Assembly: GCA_003868215.1 (NCBI GenBank)
Contig: QWDQ01000009.1
Coordinates: 434,001-498,000, forward strand
Direction of reading: 5' to 3'
Length of the DNA stretch: 64,000 bases
Origin: Pseudophaeomoniella oleicola
Taxonomy: Eukaryota > Ascomycota > Eurotiomycetes > Phaeomoniellales > Phaeomoniellaceae
Notes under the pieces: generated by a model
What the model saw: only the letters and a program-made list of their open reading frames with translations
Databases searched by the model: none
Told to the model about the DNA's origin: nothing
Part shown: positions 31,016-42,987 of the stretch, piece after piece
How positions within the stretch are numbered: the stretch's first letter is position 1
Layout of the letters: every line of letters begins with the position of its first letter
Made by a program: the position numbers and the translations under genes

Positions 31016-32092
31016 ATGGAGCAAAGCAGTCCTCCTCCCGGTCCGCCATATGCGCCACAAATCGCCTTGTTGGGAGGCGTTCCGACCATCGATGTCGATG
31101 TCCCCATCACCGCCGTATTCCTCTTACTCTTCATATGTGGCGCCGTCTCGAACATGACGATTTTCCAGCTCAACAACCGCCGGCAACACAAATTCGTGCT
31201 CTCTGGCATGCTCTTTGGCTTCTGCATGGCACGAACAACGACTATGGTTTTGCGTATAGTCTGGGCGAATCGACCCCATAATACGAGGATAGCCATAGCT
31301 GCGCAAATCTTCGTCGCTGCTGGTGTTGTGCTGCTGTTCATTATCAACCTCCTCTTCGCCCAACGATTGATTCGCGCCGCTCATCCCAACTTTGGATGGC
31401 GCCGCAGCTTCTCGATCACCTTTAAGGTGCTTTACGCCTTGGTTGTTATCTTCCTCATCATGGTCATTACTGCCACCATTGACAGCTTCTACACTCTCGA
31501 TACACACACCCGCGTCACCGATCGTCGCATTCAACTCGCCAGTGGAACCTATTATGCCATCGTCTCTTTCATTCCCATACCCCTCGTCATTGTCGGTCTT
31601 ATACTTCCACGGAAAACACGCGTTGAGAAATTCGGATCCGGCCGCTTCAGAACAAAGGTCACGATCCTGATGATCTCCGCCTTCTTGCTGTGCCTGGGAG
31701 CCACATTCCGTGTAGGAACGAACTACAAGAACCCCCGCCCGCGCGATCATCCAGCCGGCTACCAATCCAAAGCCTGCTTCTACATCTTCAACTTCACCGT
31801 CGAAATCGTCGTCGTGTACCTCTACATCCTCCTCCGGGTAGACCGTCGCTTCCACATCCCCAACGGCAGCAAAGGGCCGGGAGACTACTCGAAACAACAA
31901 GCCCACCACCCTCTTCGCGACTCCGCGCCTACCAGAGAACAAGCCGAGGAAGAGGCCGCGCGGACGGGGGCGTCGAGAGAAGAAGTCCACGCGATCTACC
32001 GAATCAACACCGAGGAGGAAATCTTCGACGACGCCAAACCGTCAGATGACATGGATCGGGTACCAGAAGATCTCGAACGAGGAAAAGCATGA
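31016..32092 (+). CDS. Seven-helix membrane protein, DUF3112 family
   Basis: An intron-free gene of 358 aa. About seven hydrophobic segments are visible: VPITAVFLLLFICGAVSNM, FVLSGMLFGFCMARTTTMV, IAAQIFVAAGVVLLFIINLLF, FKVLYALVVIFLIMVITATI, YYAIVSFIPIPLVIVGLIL, VTILMISAFLLCLGATFRVG and FYIFNFTVEIVVVYLYILL. The FRVGTNY and KACFYIFNFTVEI stretches fit the ascomycete DUF3112 proteins, which have a GPCR-like topology but no known ligand or function. The C-terminal 80 residues are cytosolic, hydrophilic and acidic. It converges on the DUF1996-WSC gene. A long open frame on the opposite strand (31124-31990) is a shadow. Confidence 0.85.
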   Translation: MEQSSPPPGPPYAPQIALLGGVPTIDVDVPITAVFLLLFICGAVSNMTIFQLNNRRQHKFVLSGMLFGFCMARTTTMVLRIVWANRPHNTRIAIAAQIFVAAGVVLLFIINLLFAQRLIRAAHPNFGWRRSFSITFKVLYALVVIFLIMVITATIDSFYTLDTHTRVTDRRIQLASGTYYAIVSFIPIPLVIVGLILPRKTRVEKFGSGRFRTKVTILMISAFLLCLGATFRVGTNYKNPRPRDHPAGYQSKACFYIFNFTVEIVVVYLYILLRVDRRFHIPNGSKGPGDYSKQQAHHPLRDSAPTREQAEEEAARTGASREEVHAIYRINTEEEIFDDAKPSDDMDRVPEDLERGKA

Positions 32093-32385
32093 AACTTCGT
32101 TTTTTTTTTTCGGTTCTTGTCTGCCCTTTCCTTTGTTCCGTTTTCTCCCCTTCAATCAAAAAAATAGATGTTCAACTTAAGCACAAAACTTGTTTCTTTG
32201 TACAAACTAATGGTTGCAAAGGAATGTATCAACATGGGTTTCATGCATGCGTGGAGTCGACAGCGGGCTGTTTTTTTTTTTTTTTTTTTGTTTTTTTTTC
32301 TTGGTTTCCATCCTGGTGGAAGCACACAGACATACGTACGCACACCCGTGTATACACACACGTGTACACACACAGAGATACAGAG

Positions 32386-32427
<42 letters not shown>

Positions 32428-32824
32428 AATGATACCCTATTACTAATGTACAAAACAAATACCCCCCTTTTCTCTCCAAATCATTTATATAATATTCAAA
32501 CCTATACAAACTAATCAATCACCCGTGTTTTGATTTACGCTTCGTAAGTAATGAAGTACTATAGCTAGGCACTTAGGGAAGAAAAAGAAGAAGAAGAAGA
32601 GGGTTCGTTGTAGATCATTTGATATTCTTGAGTTTTTTATTTTTGAACTTCATCTTCATTTCTCATCTTGGATTTCGTTTCGTGTTGATACATGGGGTGG
32701 TGGTGGTGGACAGTGAAGAAGAAGAAGAAGGTAAAGAGGAGACTTAGAGAGGGGGGGAGAAGACAAAAAAGGATGCCTATTCTCTCTCTCTCTCAAACTC
32801 CTGCTTTTTACCTTCCACTCCTTC
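32093..32824. other. Convergent low-complexity intergenic region
   Basis: Shared 3' flanks with poly-T (32271-32299, one interruption), an alternating CA/TG-type stretch (32327-32375), a (GA)n run (32389-32422) and CT-rich DNA (32779-32794). No gene. Confidence 0.6.
32389..32422. repeat. (GA)n microsatellite
   Basis: About sixteen GA units after a (CA)n-like stretch. Confidence 0.85.
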
Positions 32825-34543
32825 TTAAACCTGCTTAGATCCTTTCCCAGCGACCCAAAGCGCACTGCTCCCTCCACATCCCACCTCCCCATCCGAGCAA
32901 GCCATCCCACACTTAGAATCGGCCAATTTTTGGGGCGAGGAGACAAAGTCGTTGCCGCAGAAGCACTGGCCGCCGTATTCGGTGCCGGAGAGCGTGAAAC
33001 CCTGGGCGTCGCAGTAGCGGGAGCAGGTGTAGGCGGTGATGGAGACGGTGGGGCCGAGGTAGGCGAGATTGATGCCGGTGAGGACGCGGGAGGGGTTGAG
33101 GTCGGCGTAGCAGCCGAGGGAGGTCCAAGTGGGTAAGAGCGTGGGGGAAGAAGAAGAAGAGGAGGAGGAGGAGGAGGTGGAGGAGGTGGAGGTAGACGTT
33201 GATGTGGCGACGACAGCAGCAGCGATGGTTTTGAGTGTTGTTGGAGAAGAGGCCAAGAAGGCAGAGGAGGCGGCGGAAACAAGTGTTGTCTGGCTAGCTG
33301 GGGCGGAAGAGCTGGTGGACACCTCGGATGCCTCTGGTGAGGTGCCAGATGCAGTGCAATCGGCGCCTGAGTATTGTGAGGCTTCGCCCGGACCATTCTG
33401 GATCGGATTGCAACCTGGAAGCTTTTCCATTCCCCATGAGATCTCGTCCGCAAATGGATCTTCAATTGTAACCTCCTTATCCGTATTGACTCCACTTGGT
33501 AGATTTGGACATTTGTCTGCGCCGTCAAAGCCTGCGTTGCAAGTGTCGATCATGGCTTGAAGGTCGTCCGTGTTCCAACCAGAGATGAAATCAGCGTGAA
33601 GAGCAAATCCGGTTGGATCACCTGGAGCCAATCTCCATGGAACCTCGCCAGACCCTTCTTCCCAGAGGCCTTTGAACGGCATTTGGTCGTAGTATGCTTC
33701 GAGGAACAGATGCGGAGTATGAATCCAGCCTTCGGGGCAGTTCTGCTTACCGCCTCCAGAGGCATTGGCGCTGCTTGGGTATGCAGAATTGTGAGCGAAA
33801 TCAGCGACATCGACGGCCGGGTTGATACAGGATGGGAAGTGGACGTCATATCGAAGACCCGTCCCGATGGCGTCACAGGTTCTGTCAGGGAAGCCGACGC
33901 CAGCTCCCGCGTTTGCAGGATCAACAGCACGACCTTGATTGTTGTCGACGTAGAGTGGTGTGCTTTCGTCGCTGCGAGGGCATGTGAATTGAACAGGCTG
34001 GATTTTATCTTGCCCATCGACGGCGTCGAGAACGCTGGTCGAGGTATAGGGAGCTGAACGCTTGTATGGGTCACCGACTAGCATACGAAGACCGGGTGGA
34101 AACGCCTTGATTTCATCATCAGTCGCTTCGAAGCTGTTGGCGTTGTTGTTAGTCATCTTTCATCTCCATGTGCTCGGAGATTCGTTCACTTACAAGTAGT
34201 ACGTGTTCACCTGAGTGACCTTGACCGGGAAGAAAGTACCATTGTCAGCTTCGAAGAACAGCTTGGGAAACCAGTAGTTGCTCTTATCCCCATTCACCAC
34301 AGCCGTAGTGCCGTTGGCGTTGAGAGCAGTGTCTGTGTCCATGGTGACAGCGAACCCAGTCCCTCCAAAGACAGAGTGAGTGTGCATGGATTGCTGACCG
34401 GGATCGACGATGGGATCCATTCGGGCTTCGACGATAGGGTTGCCAGAATGACGGACGATAGCATAGGTTCGACCATCTTTGGCAGATACAGCAGATGCTA
34501 GCAAGGCAAGCCCTGCGAGCACAGTAGAAGTTGAGAAAGGCAT
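32825..34543 (-). CDS. Secreted DUF1996 protein with C-terminal WSC domain
   Basis: Two exons, 34543-34194 and 34133-32825, with a 60-nt intron 34193-34134 (GTAAGT..CAACAG, branch CTAAC), give 552 aa. A signal peptide occupies about residues 1-21 (FSTSTVLAGLALLASAVSA). DUF1996 spans about 25-365: IVRHSGNPIVEARMDPIVDPG, HTHSVFGG, NYWFPKLFFE, AFPPGLRMLVGD, CDAIGTGLRYDVHFPSC, CPEGWIHTPHLFLEAYYD and ALHADFISGW are typical. A Ser/Thr-rich linker (about 380-448), likely O-mannosylated, leads to a WSC cysteine domain from about 452 (LGCYADLNPSRVLTG..YCDAQGF..GGQCFCGN). WSC domains bind cell-wall glycans, so the protein is probably wall-associated or extracellular. The enzymatic role of DUF1996 is not established. 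Confidence 0.92.
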
Positions 34544-37286
34544 TGTGTTTTTGTCAAATGGTTATTGAAGGATAGTATGGAAGAGAAACGATAGATTGTC
34601 TTCTTGGACAACTAGAATGAACGACAGAGTCTGGCTGGTCTTGATCTCGCCTTCGGTGAGGACCTGTCCTCTATTTTACAAGGAATGAATGTGGTTTGAA
34701 GTGAATGAACGTCTCTCGGAGACAAGAAAGAAGGGAAGAGACAAAAGACTACGAAGAGCTTTGTCTGCTGAGTGTCATGCCGGAGCAGAAAGGAGCGTAA
34801 AGAATGTGATGAAAGAAATGGAGGGCACAAGAAGATATTAAAGAACGTGTGTCAACAACGAGACATTGGGGGGGCCACTGAGGGAGATAGAGAGTGGATA
34901 CAAGTCTTGCCTGACGTTGTGACTGTGGTTGTGGTGGGCGCAGGAGAAGGAAGTCGAACAGAGTGAAAGCGATGGTGGGGGAAGTGAACTACATTTTTCT
35001 TTACTGTTAGATTACCACTGACTCTCGATTGAGGTGCAACCCAGATGACTAACGACCGTGTCTAGTGCCTGGAGATGTTTCGAGGTTTTCACGCGAGGAT
35101 CACTTTAGTCGTGAACTGGGTTGGATTGAGATGCGGCGAGAGGTTGAGGTTGCAGTGGGAAGGCTGCATGTGCGGAAATTAATAGGACGAAGGGAACTTA
35201 TTCTCCGCGATACCATCAGATATGATAGGATCAGTTCCATCCAGGAATGGAAAAGAGATCGAGAAAAGAAAAGAAAAAAAAGATGATGAGCGCCATAGAA
35301 TGAAAGTCTAGACAACATGGCAAAACAACAGGGATCTTCCCTCTCTCCCTTCTTCATCGCTGGATCAATCACAACAGGTTCGGTCGGGAGGATAATACAT
35401 GGATTATGCGCCAGAAGGACGGTGGCCATGCGATGTGATACAAACCGCTTTTCACCATACATATTCCCAAATGTCGGTGACGATATGCACAAGTCATGCT
35501 AGTTCTTGGGCAGGCGGCGCTTGAAAGAAGGGAGAGAGGTAAAAGAGCCACCAATTGAAAAATTTCGATGTCAGGCAGTCCAAGTGTAGGTATCTCTGAA
35601 TCGAGAATCCAGATAAACAACAAACAAAGCAACCAAACCCCAAAAAAGGGATGAAACGGAAAAAGAGGGAATTTTAATTGAAACAATAGTTCGACGAACA
35701 ATGCTCGCTGTGGCTGACGGCGACGCTTCCTATTCGTTTGTACCTGGATTTACGTTTCATCGCTCGAACAAACACGCGGGAACGCAAGGGAAAATTGGTT
35801 CATCGCCCTAAAACATCGTTCGATTCTGGTCTCTGGTCCCTTGATCTTGCCCTGCGAGCCTGGTTAGAGTAAGATACTGTAGCTCTACCTACACAGTACC
35901 TACATAGTACCTAAATGCTTGCAATACAATCACAGCACGGTATTAGCAAGGGTATCTTGATTCTACCAAAGCCTCCCAATTATAGACCTTCAGTCTGGCC
36001 AACTCTGTAACCGCCCAAGATGTCATTTTTATCGTGCATCTCTCCAGGGTCTACCATGCAGGGAACGACACTTGCCCTCTCTCTTTCATCACTTTAAGTA
36101 CAGTACCAGATATGATCACTTGGCCCTTACAAATTGAAATGGAGGGCCTACTGGGGGATCTGCGCCCTTGTCAGTACCCAAGGTAATTAAATTAAATCCC
36201 ATCCTGATCTGCCCCGCCCTTTGACCAAACGCATCAGATCCTCATAAGTTACCCCTTGGCCCCTAATTACCATTTCTCTCCACCGATTGTTCGTCAAGAA
36301 AACTGGGTTGCTTCAAAGGTAAGAAATTAGTAACAGATTAATGATCTTCACCTTCTCTCTATCCAGTCTGTCGGGATTCTACTGTAAGTTAATACTGATC
36401 CGGGGAGGAACAACAACTCCACTGTATCAAGGCACGTCTCGATCGCTTGCCGAAACACCCACAACTGAAGTAGGCAGGCGGTGTGGAAACTCTACGCAAC
36501 ATGTAGTACTCCTAATTACGTGTGTAACATGAAATGGAAAATGACCAGCTGGCCATCTTGTGCTCTGTTTCTTTTCGTCTATCTTATTCTAGTACTGTGA
36601 CCTATCACATCTCCGGCTGCCAATGAGTTACGTCCATGACTTCAGCTGTCCTGTTCACCGCCGTAAAGTATGAATGATATGATGACAACGCTCAGGATGT
36701 CCTTGTTGGCAACCTCATGAGTTGTACGGGTGACGAATGGTGTCAAGGATGGAGCAGAGCATCTGCCTTGCTATCCATGGATGCAAGTCTAGTGTTGATG
36801 TTTTCGCTTACAGTAACTGTGGTCACACTTGCGTTGTCGATGATGGGAACATGCGGTTGGTCTTGTTGAAATTCGGAAAAGGGCACCACCATAGAGTCAC
36901 CTTGTGAAGGCCAGGTCCACATCAACACTGCCTGTTTCTCACCGGAGCACAAACAGCCCAGAAAATTTGCACTGATGCATATGTTATTTTGAGTATTCGA
37001 GCCCAGGCGTGCGATGGATTGTTGGGACGAGGTTGGTTGATCGTGGATTCCACGGCATGTTTCCCGTCCTTGGTATATCTGCTAATGTGCTATCGGCTAT
37101 AAACGCAGGGTGGCACGCCTTTGGCGGGTGCCCGCTAGTGATGATGCTGTTTATGCGAACAGAGGTAGCTCCTACGATGAGGTTTCTGATGAATCGGCAT
37201 CCAGTCATCCGTCGGGCATTTCAATGTCGATCCTGGTTATCGAAAATCTGTCGTGCGAGTCTGTATCTAATGAAGTTGCTCGGCTT
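34544..37286. other. 2.7-kb gene-free stretch
   Basis: The longest stretch without a supported gene. The left part is the DUF1996-WSC promoter (GA-rich on the + strand). Many short frames occur, none with recognisable motifs. Frames near 36984-37208 (-) and 37009-37413 (+) border or overlap the 3' end of the kinase gene and may reflect an alternative last exon of it. Confidence 0.4.
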
Positions 37287-40140
37287 CTATAGCAACCTGC
37301 TTTCTCCAACAGCATCGTCGTCATTATCGTCGTCGATTCGATTATTTATGCTTCCTAATAGCATTCTCCAAACATTGCCCGTACAGTGTTCGGTGTTGAC
37401 TATGTCCCTTTAGTCTCATATCAGTATCTGGCCCTTCAAAGAGGCTTCCTGAAGAAGCACATACCTGGGTAGGTTCTCGATCTCATCCAGTCGATCCAGT
37501 CTCTTGAGTTTAGCTGTTCCGTCTTCAAGATTCCCGAATTGGATGAATTGTATACCAACGTGCTTGTCGGGTAAGCCGGCATCTTCAAGTTGACAGATGA
37601 AGTTCTTGATAGGACCTTCTGCATTGTCGTTGGAGTCCCAAACGCCCGCCGTCAATACGTAAATTATCATCGGCTTCGCTGATTTCGACGACCATGAAAA
37701 GCGGCCCTTATGTTGGCTCATTTCAGCCACGTACTGACTTAGTATAAGTGTTAGGCACCTGTTGATATCAACGTCGTTCTGTAGCCGAAGATCTCTTTGT
37801 TTCAGATGGTCGATCAACTGCGTGGTGTTCCTTGACTTGACCTGTTTCATCTCGACCATACAATACATTTCCAAACCATCACGATCCAATCTCTTGACTG
37901 TGTACGCAAGGGCACGAAACGCACGCTTTAGTTGAGCCCAGTGTGGCTGCATGCGATGACTGTCGTCGATAAGAAACACCTGCAAGAAAACGTTCAACAC
38001 ATGATCTTACCACAATTGCAAGTCTTGCTTACGAAATCTCTTCCACTCAGACTATCAAGCAGGTTGGCGTTCGGGAGTATTCCGGAACTGTCGCTCCATT
38101 CCAAGACCTGGCCAATCGAAAGATGAGGTAAGGGTGGCGGTAAATTGTGGACACTGGGAGCGGATCGCACCTCCGGAAGTGGTCTCGCAGCTGGACGACT
38201 AGCTGCTTTAAAGCTCTGACGCCTCACTGGCGAAGAAGGGGGAGACTGTGGTAGGGATTCGGGGCTACTGAATATTCCAAGGCCCGTCGAAGCAGTTATG
38301 GGAGTGTCGAATGGGGGTGACGCAGGGGACCCTACGAGGGTTGGTGGAAGCGAACCCTTCGCTCGTATTGGTGGCGGAGTGGATGGTAAAGGTTGATCGT
38401 CTGCTTGTTCGGATTGACCTTGAATATCTCTCGGTTTCATTTTGGCAGCCTCAATGATACGATCTGTTTTATGGATGATTTGCTTGGCAGTAAGTCGCAC
38501 ATCGACATCTCGAGCAAGTAAGTCCTCTACCAGTTTCAGCACCTCTTCAGCAATGAAGTCGCTTTTACGTATTCCCTCGACCAACCGTTTGTGGGTGTCT
38601 GAGACAGATCTGAGGACCTGTTCTTCGTCGTGAAAGCAGCCCGGATCTTTGAAATCTGGAATCTGCTCAGCTTCCGCTCGACGCCGTTGACGATAGTCTT
38701 CAAGTCCCTTCCTGCCGGCGACTGACCATGTAACGGCTTCGCTGAGGATACAACCGAGGGACCACATGTCGGCTCCTTGTTTAACTCCGAGTGGTGCTGA
38801 AGCTAGGAACTCATTGCCACGATATAATTCAGGTGCGCCTCATATAGCTTGAGTGAGATGCACTGTGAGACGGGGTTTGGGAGATCTTACCGTATTCTCT
38901 AGTGCCCCGTGCATCCTGGCCACTTACCGAGTTTTGAAAATGGCTTAATCCCAGATCTGCCAGCTTGAAAGTAGAATCGAAAGCATTATCGCCTCTCTTG
39001 AACACCAGTATGTTACTTGGCTTGACATCCTGATGCCACCTACTACATGTGAGTATGGGAAATGAGCGATTGGAACACATTGTGACGAGAGATGTACCCA
39101 TGAAATATCTCGGGCCCTTCACGCCCCTCGAACCCTCTCTGCTGCACCTGGTGAATGGCATGGAGGGCTTTGGAGACACCAAAGATCGCCGACCAGAACT
39201 TGATTGTGTCTTCTGAGGACCACGGACCACTTTCCTGTTGAAAAAAGGTTTCGAGTGTTCCTCCATTGGCATATTCCAATAAGACATTGAAGGTAGGGAT
39301 TGGACCATCCTCTATCATAGTCTGCTGGAAGCTTCCATAGATCGTCACTAATGTCTCACAGGGTCCGACCCGACTGAATGCTGCGATCTCGTTGTCGTAG
39401 TACTTCTTTGCGTCAGGGGCATCCGTATTATATGTTTTCATGGCGTACATCATGTCTTCGTTCTTGCTTTCCTACAGGCAGCCCATTAGCAACAGAGAAG
39501 GTGACATCCGCAGAGGATCCAATGGGTATGTTGGGTATACTTCATTTCCGGACGATCCTTCGTAGCTCTGCAGATGATCACAGTCTCTATGTATCTTGAT
39601 CGCATATAACGTCGCGCTACCTCCACTGCCGATTTCTTCCTTGAAGCAGATAGGCAGAATTCGTCTTTCATGCAAGAGATTGTTGTTCCACCCTTTTCTG
39701 AACTCCCATGGAGAAAATTTCCATTGATGATCTTGAAAGTCCCTAAAGAAGTCATCTCGTGGTCCTTCGGAAGGGAAGCCGTCGGGTTTGCTGGTGAAAG
39801 GTAGCCTCGAATCGCTGAGCTCCTCTCGACGAGTGAAGTGCCCAATATATTGTCCTCTGTCAATGTATAATAGTATTGCGAAGACTTGTACCCAATCTTC
39901 TAGGATCACCGACGACTCGGGGGTCTGCTCACCATCCGGTAGTACTGCATCGAGGATCGCTTGGGTTCGGTCTTCATCCTTGAAATAGTCCTTCAAGCGT
40001 TGCCGAGATACGAATGGCTGCGTGATGGACGAGGACATACCCGATGTGCCCTTCTCTGGATTGCAGTCTACCCATTGGAGGAAATCTTGAACTACTGGCT
40101 TGTGAGAGTGACCGCTGCGCTGCCTGACCGAGGGACGCAT
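37287..40140 (-). CDS. Protein kinase fused to a vWA domain
   Basis: Six exons, 40140-39541, 39471-39098, 39039-38891, 38838-38033, 37979-37465 and 37407-37287, give 854 aa with all phases matching. The N-terminal 165 residues are the region found before such fungal kinases (HQWKFSPWEF, ILPICFKEEI). The kinase has a glycine loop at 170-177 (IGSGGSAT), lysine 212 (YAMK), an unusual HQD catalytic loop (D329, VKPSN), DLG instead of DFG (353-355) and an APE at the start of exon 4. A Pro/Ser linker follows. The last 210 residues (from 644, VFLIDDSHRM) are a vWA-like fold with repeated-looking LTLILSQYVAEM and IIYVLTAGVWD. The final exon is inferred from frame and the weak likeness of its GNVWRMLLGSINN to such tails. 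Substrates unknown. Confidence 0.8.
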
Positions 40141-40992
40141 GACTCCGCTTAGTTAGCAAGAATGATACACGGCGCATCAAGTGGAACAACTGATCCGGGA
40201 GAACAATTGCAGAAGACTGAGTATGTGCATGCGACAAGAATCGGTCGAGTTCTATTATCGACCGCGACGCAATCGTTTAGTGCAGACCTTGTGGGTGCTT
40301 GGGTGCTTTCATACGTAGAGACTTAACCATCTCCTTCATTGGTTGCCCGATGATGGAGCCCAACCACCAATCCGACCATGTCGGCAAAGGAACAATTGCA
40401 AGGCTCGGCATGGTAATTATAGGGAAGTGCCTTCATCAGGCAGCAGTCGCCTGAGGCTCTACCCAAGGAAGATCTAAAATCGTTGGAATCTGAACAGAGA
40501 AGCGCCACACCGTGAAGTGTAAGAGCTACTTGGATATAAGCGGTACACTTATGAGGGCAGTTGTATCAAACAACACGGAAACACCTGAACATTCTAGCGA
40601 TATTTTCTTGTTATCTAACGTATATCAGATGGCCAAAGATGCCTTGATGATCTGTCGTAGTATGCGACAAAGCCGGTCATTGTAAGGGACGCGCCGCAGC
40701 ACGCCGGTTCTCTTAATTATGCCCGAGTGGAAACAACGTGGATTCAATGTACAGCTGAACCGGCTATGTACCGTAAGTTAGTACACCTCGACACATCAGC
40801 AAACGACCCAGGGAGCCAGCAACGAGTACAGGCCAATCAGCCAACTGCCCCAACTGCTATGCGACCCCTGTGGTTCCTACTAGCAGAAGTAGACCATACA
40901 CTAATTATTTGGTTATTTGAAACATAATAATTACATCTCTCATAGTGCGCACTTCGTTATGCGTGCTGCTCATAAAATCGATCCAGAGATTA
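40141..40992. promoter_or_regulatory. 5' flank of kinase-vWA gene / 3' flank of CorA-like gene
   Basis: 850 bases without a recognisable gene. Confidence 0.45.
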
Positions 40993-42987
40993 TCATACTT
41001 TTTCCTCAGGAGAGTCTTCCAATGTCTCTTTCTCTCTTTTCCTTTTCTCCTCTCTGCCATTAAGCCACTTGAATGCTCCGTAAGCCAAAAGAAAGGTGAT
41101 GAGCATGAGTGGTACGGTGATCTCCAAGTAGAAAGAAAAGGCGGCCTCGGAGAACTTTTCACGACCTGTCCCAGAATCGCCGTTCTCATTTGACGAACTA
41201 AAGCTCACTATATCTGTGCTCATAAGCGTCTTAAACCTGTCAGAACCGCTCGGGAGGGACAGACCTCGTTGAAGACCTACTGAGATAAAGGTACCCGGAA
41301 GGAAGACAAGTGCCACCACCGTGATGATCCGCATGACCACAGTCTCTTTCTTAGTCTTTTCGGCAATCTCATGCATTTCTTTCGTCATTGCTTCCATGCG
41401 GCTGGCTGACTTTTGGGCATCATCTGTCAGGTGGTAGCTGGCCTGTGTGATTCGATACTGCAAATCTCCATGTAACTGTTCCCGTCAGCTCGATCAATCA
41501 TACAGACGACGAAGTTGTCATACCAAATCTTTCCTGTCTGTCAAAAGCTGTCGAAGGGTATGTAGCCGAGTTTGTTGAATCGTCAGTTCACTTTCAATAC
41601 ACGCTATCCGAGAGTCAAAATGCTTGAGTGCATCTGCCCCCGACAAAGCCACCGAGTCTGGACATTCGGTGGAATTAATGGCGGCCTCAAAGTGCCGCTG
41701 TAAACCCTTAAGAACCGTCATGTTTGACTGCAAAACAAGGAGCGCTTCATTGACTTTCTCTTGCAGGAACTCGACCTGCCTTATATTCGAAAATGAAAAA
41801 TCATCTGCCCGTGGTGGAGGAGGAGGAAGCATTGAAGCTACCAATGTAGCTTGCGTGGCTGTCGGGTCTTCTGCGGGACGCAGCTCTGATATAGACGATT
41901 GAGTCCTTCGAGGGACCTTGAAGAAGGTTCTCAAGCTCCTTCCTGGTTGGGTCTTTGTACTTGACATTGTGGACGAGCGTTTGGGCGTGTTACGTCCATA
42001 TGGACCAAATACCGATCCATGTAATGACTTTCGAGATGCGTCCTGGACTGATTCCTCGAGAGCATTGATATACCAGCGCCAATCCTGGCTGGCCCAATCG
42101 GCAATGATCTCGTGCGTTGCCAGGCATGAAGCAAATCCTTCTGAGCTAGATCCCAAGGTTCTGCAGTTCTGCGGAGCATTGGAAGATGTGGCAGAGACAA
42201 TTCTCTCCTTCATCTCTTTACCTCCTTTGACGACGATCCACGTTGCTTGGTTGCTTCTGAAATCAAAGGCCTGGAAGATGGCAGTCTGCCGGATAGACCA
42301 TGGAATAGCATTCTTTTGTGCGGTTTTGGTCGGCTCTACACCGCGGAGGCTATAACAGATCTGGATGCTTCGTCCTGACCTGTTCAACTCAGGGACTTCC
42401 ATGCCCAATCTGCTGTTTTCGAGATGGCTTTCACATCGGACGCCCATATAGTGGAAGTCCTTGGCATAGTCCTGCTCGCCGAAGGAAAAGAGGAAATCCA
42501 GGAAAGCCGGCGTGACCTGATGGTAGCTGAGGATGTACTGTAAAACGTCGAGTGAAATATTGAGTCTTGCTCGAGAGTTGGGAGCGTGAATAAACCTGTT
42601 TTGATAATCAGTGATGTGATCATATGGACTTCCTCTCGGCCCTGACATGAATTGTGAGAGAGATCCGTATCTCCTCCTTCCCTGCGATGGATTGAGATGT
42701 TCCTTCGTATCCTTTAGGCTACGTGCTGACTTCTCCCAGAAATCTACCGTTCCTGGTCAGCATGCATATTTCCTAGCAGTATCTCTGCCAGAAATACCTT
42801 GACCTCTGAAGTCGCACTGCCAGAATTCAAGCTCCGTATCCTCGTCGTCATCACATAACATTGATTCATGCCTTTCATCCAGTCGGCGTCGATATGCCTC
42901 AAGTACATGACGGTAATAATATTGAGTGCAAACAAGATTCTTGGGATAGTCTGAGGCACGATCACACGAGGAAGAAAGCGAATCCAT
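40993..42987 (-). CDS. CorA-like membrane protein of the fungal accessory type
   Basis: Three exons, 42987-42798, 42743-41524 and 41475-40993, give 630 aa. Introns are 42797-42744 (GTATTT..GGTAG) and 41523-41476 (GTATGA..GAACAG). The N-terminal two thirds are soluble (YHQVTPAFLDFLFSFGEQDYAKDFHYMG, the IQICYSLRG track, ATWIVVKGG). A coiled region follows (NEALLVLQSNMTVLKGLQ, then DRKDLLHGDLQYRITQASYHL). Two transmembrane helices lie at about 519-540 (RIITVVALVFLPGTFISVGL) and 582-608. FLPGTFI is the conserved start of TM1 in fungal CorA-like proteins; the classical GMN signature of true Mg2+ channels is not seen. Transport is therefore unproven; many such proteins are accessory and fast-evolving. 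Start 42987 gives MDSLSSSC. Confidence 0.83.

Noticed and set aside
31124-31990. Long open frame (288 codons) antisense to the DUF3112 gene
   Set aside because: Its composition mirrors the sense gene's codon pattern, it has no family features, and the sense protein is clearly a real membrane protein.
32656-33528. Pro/Ser-rich 290-codon frame on the minus strand
   Set aside because: It is a frame-shifted reading of the Ser-rich linker and WSC part of the DUF1996-WSC gene.
37009-37413. 134-codon + frame at the end of the kinase-vWA gene
   Set aside because: Partly antisense to the last kinase exon; no recognisable domain.
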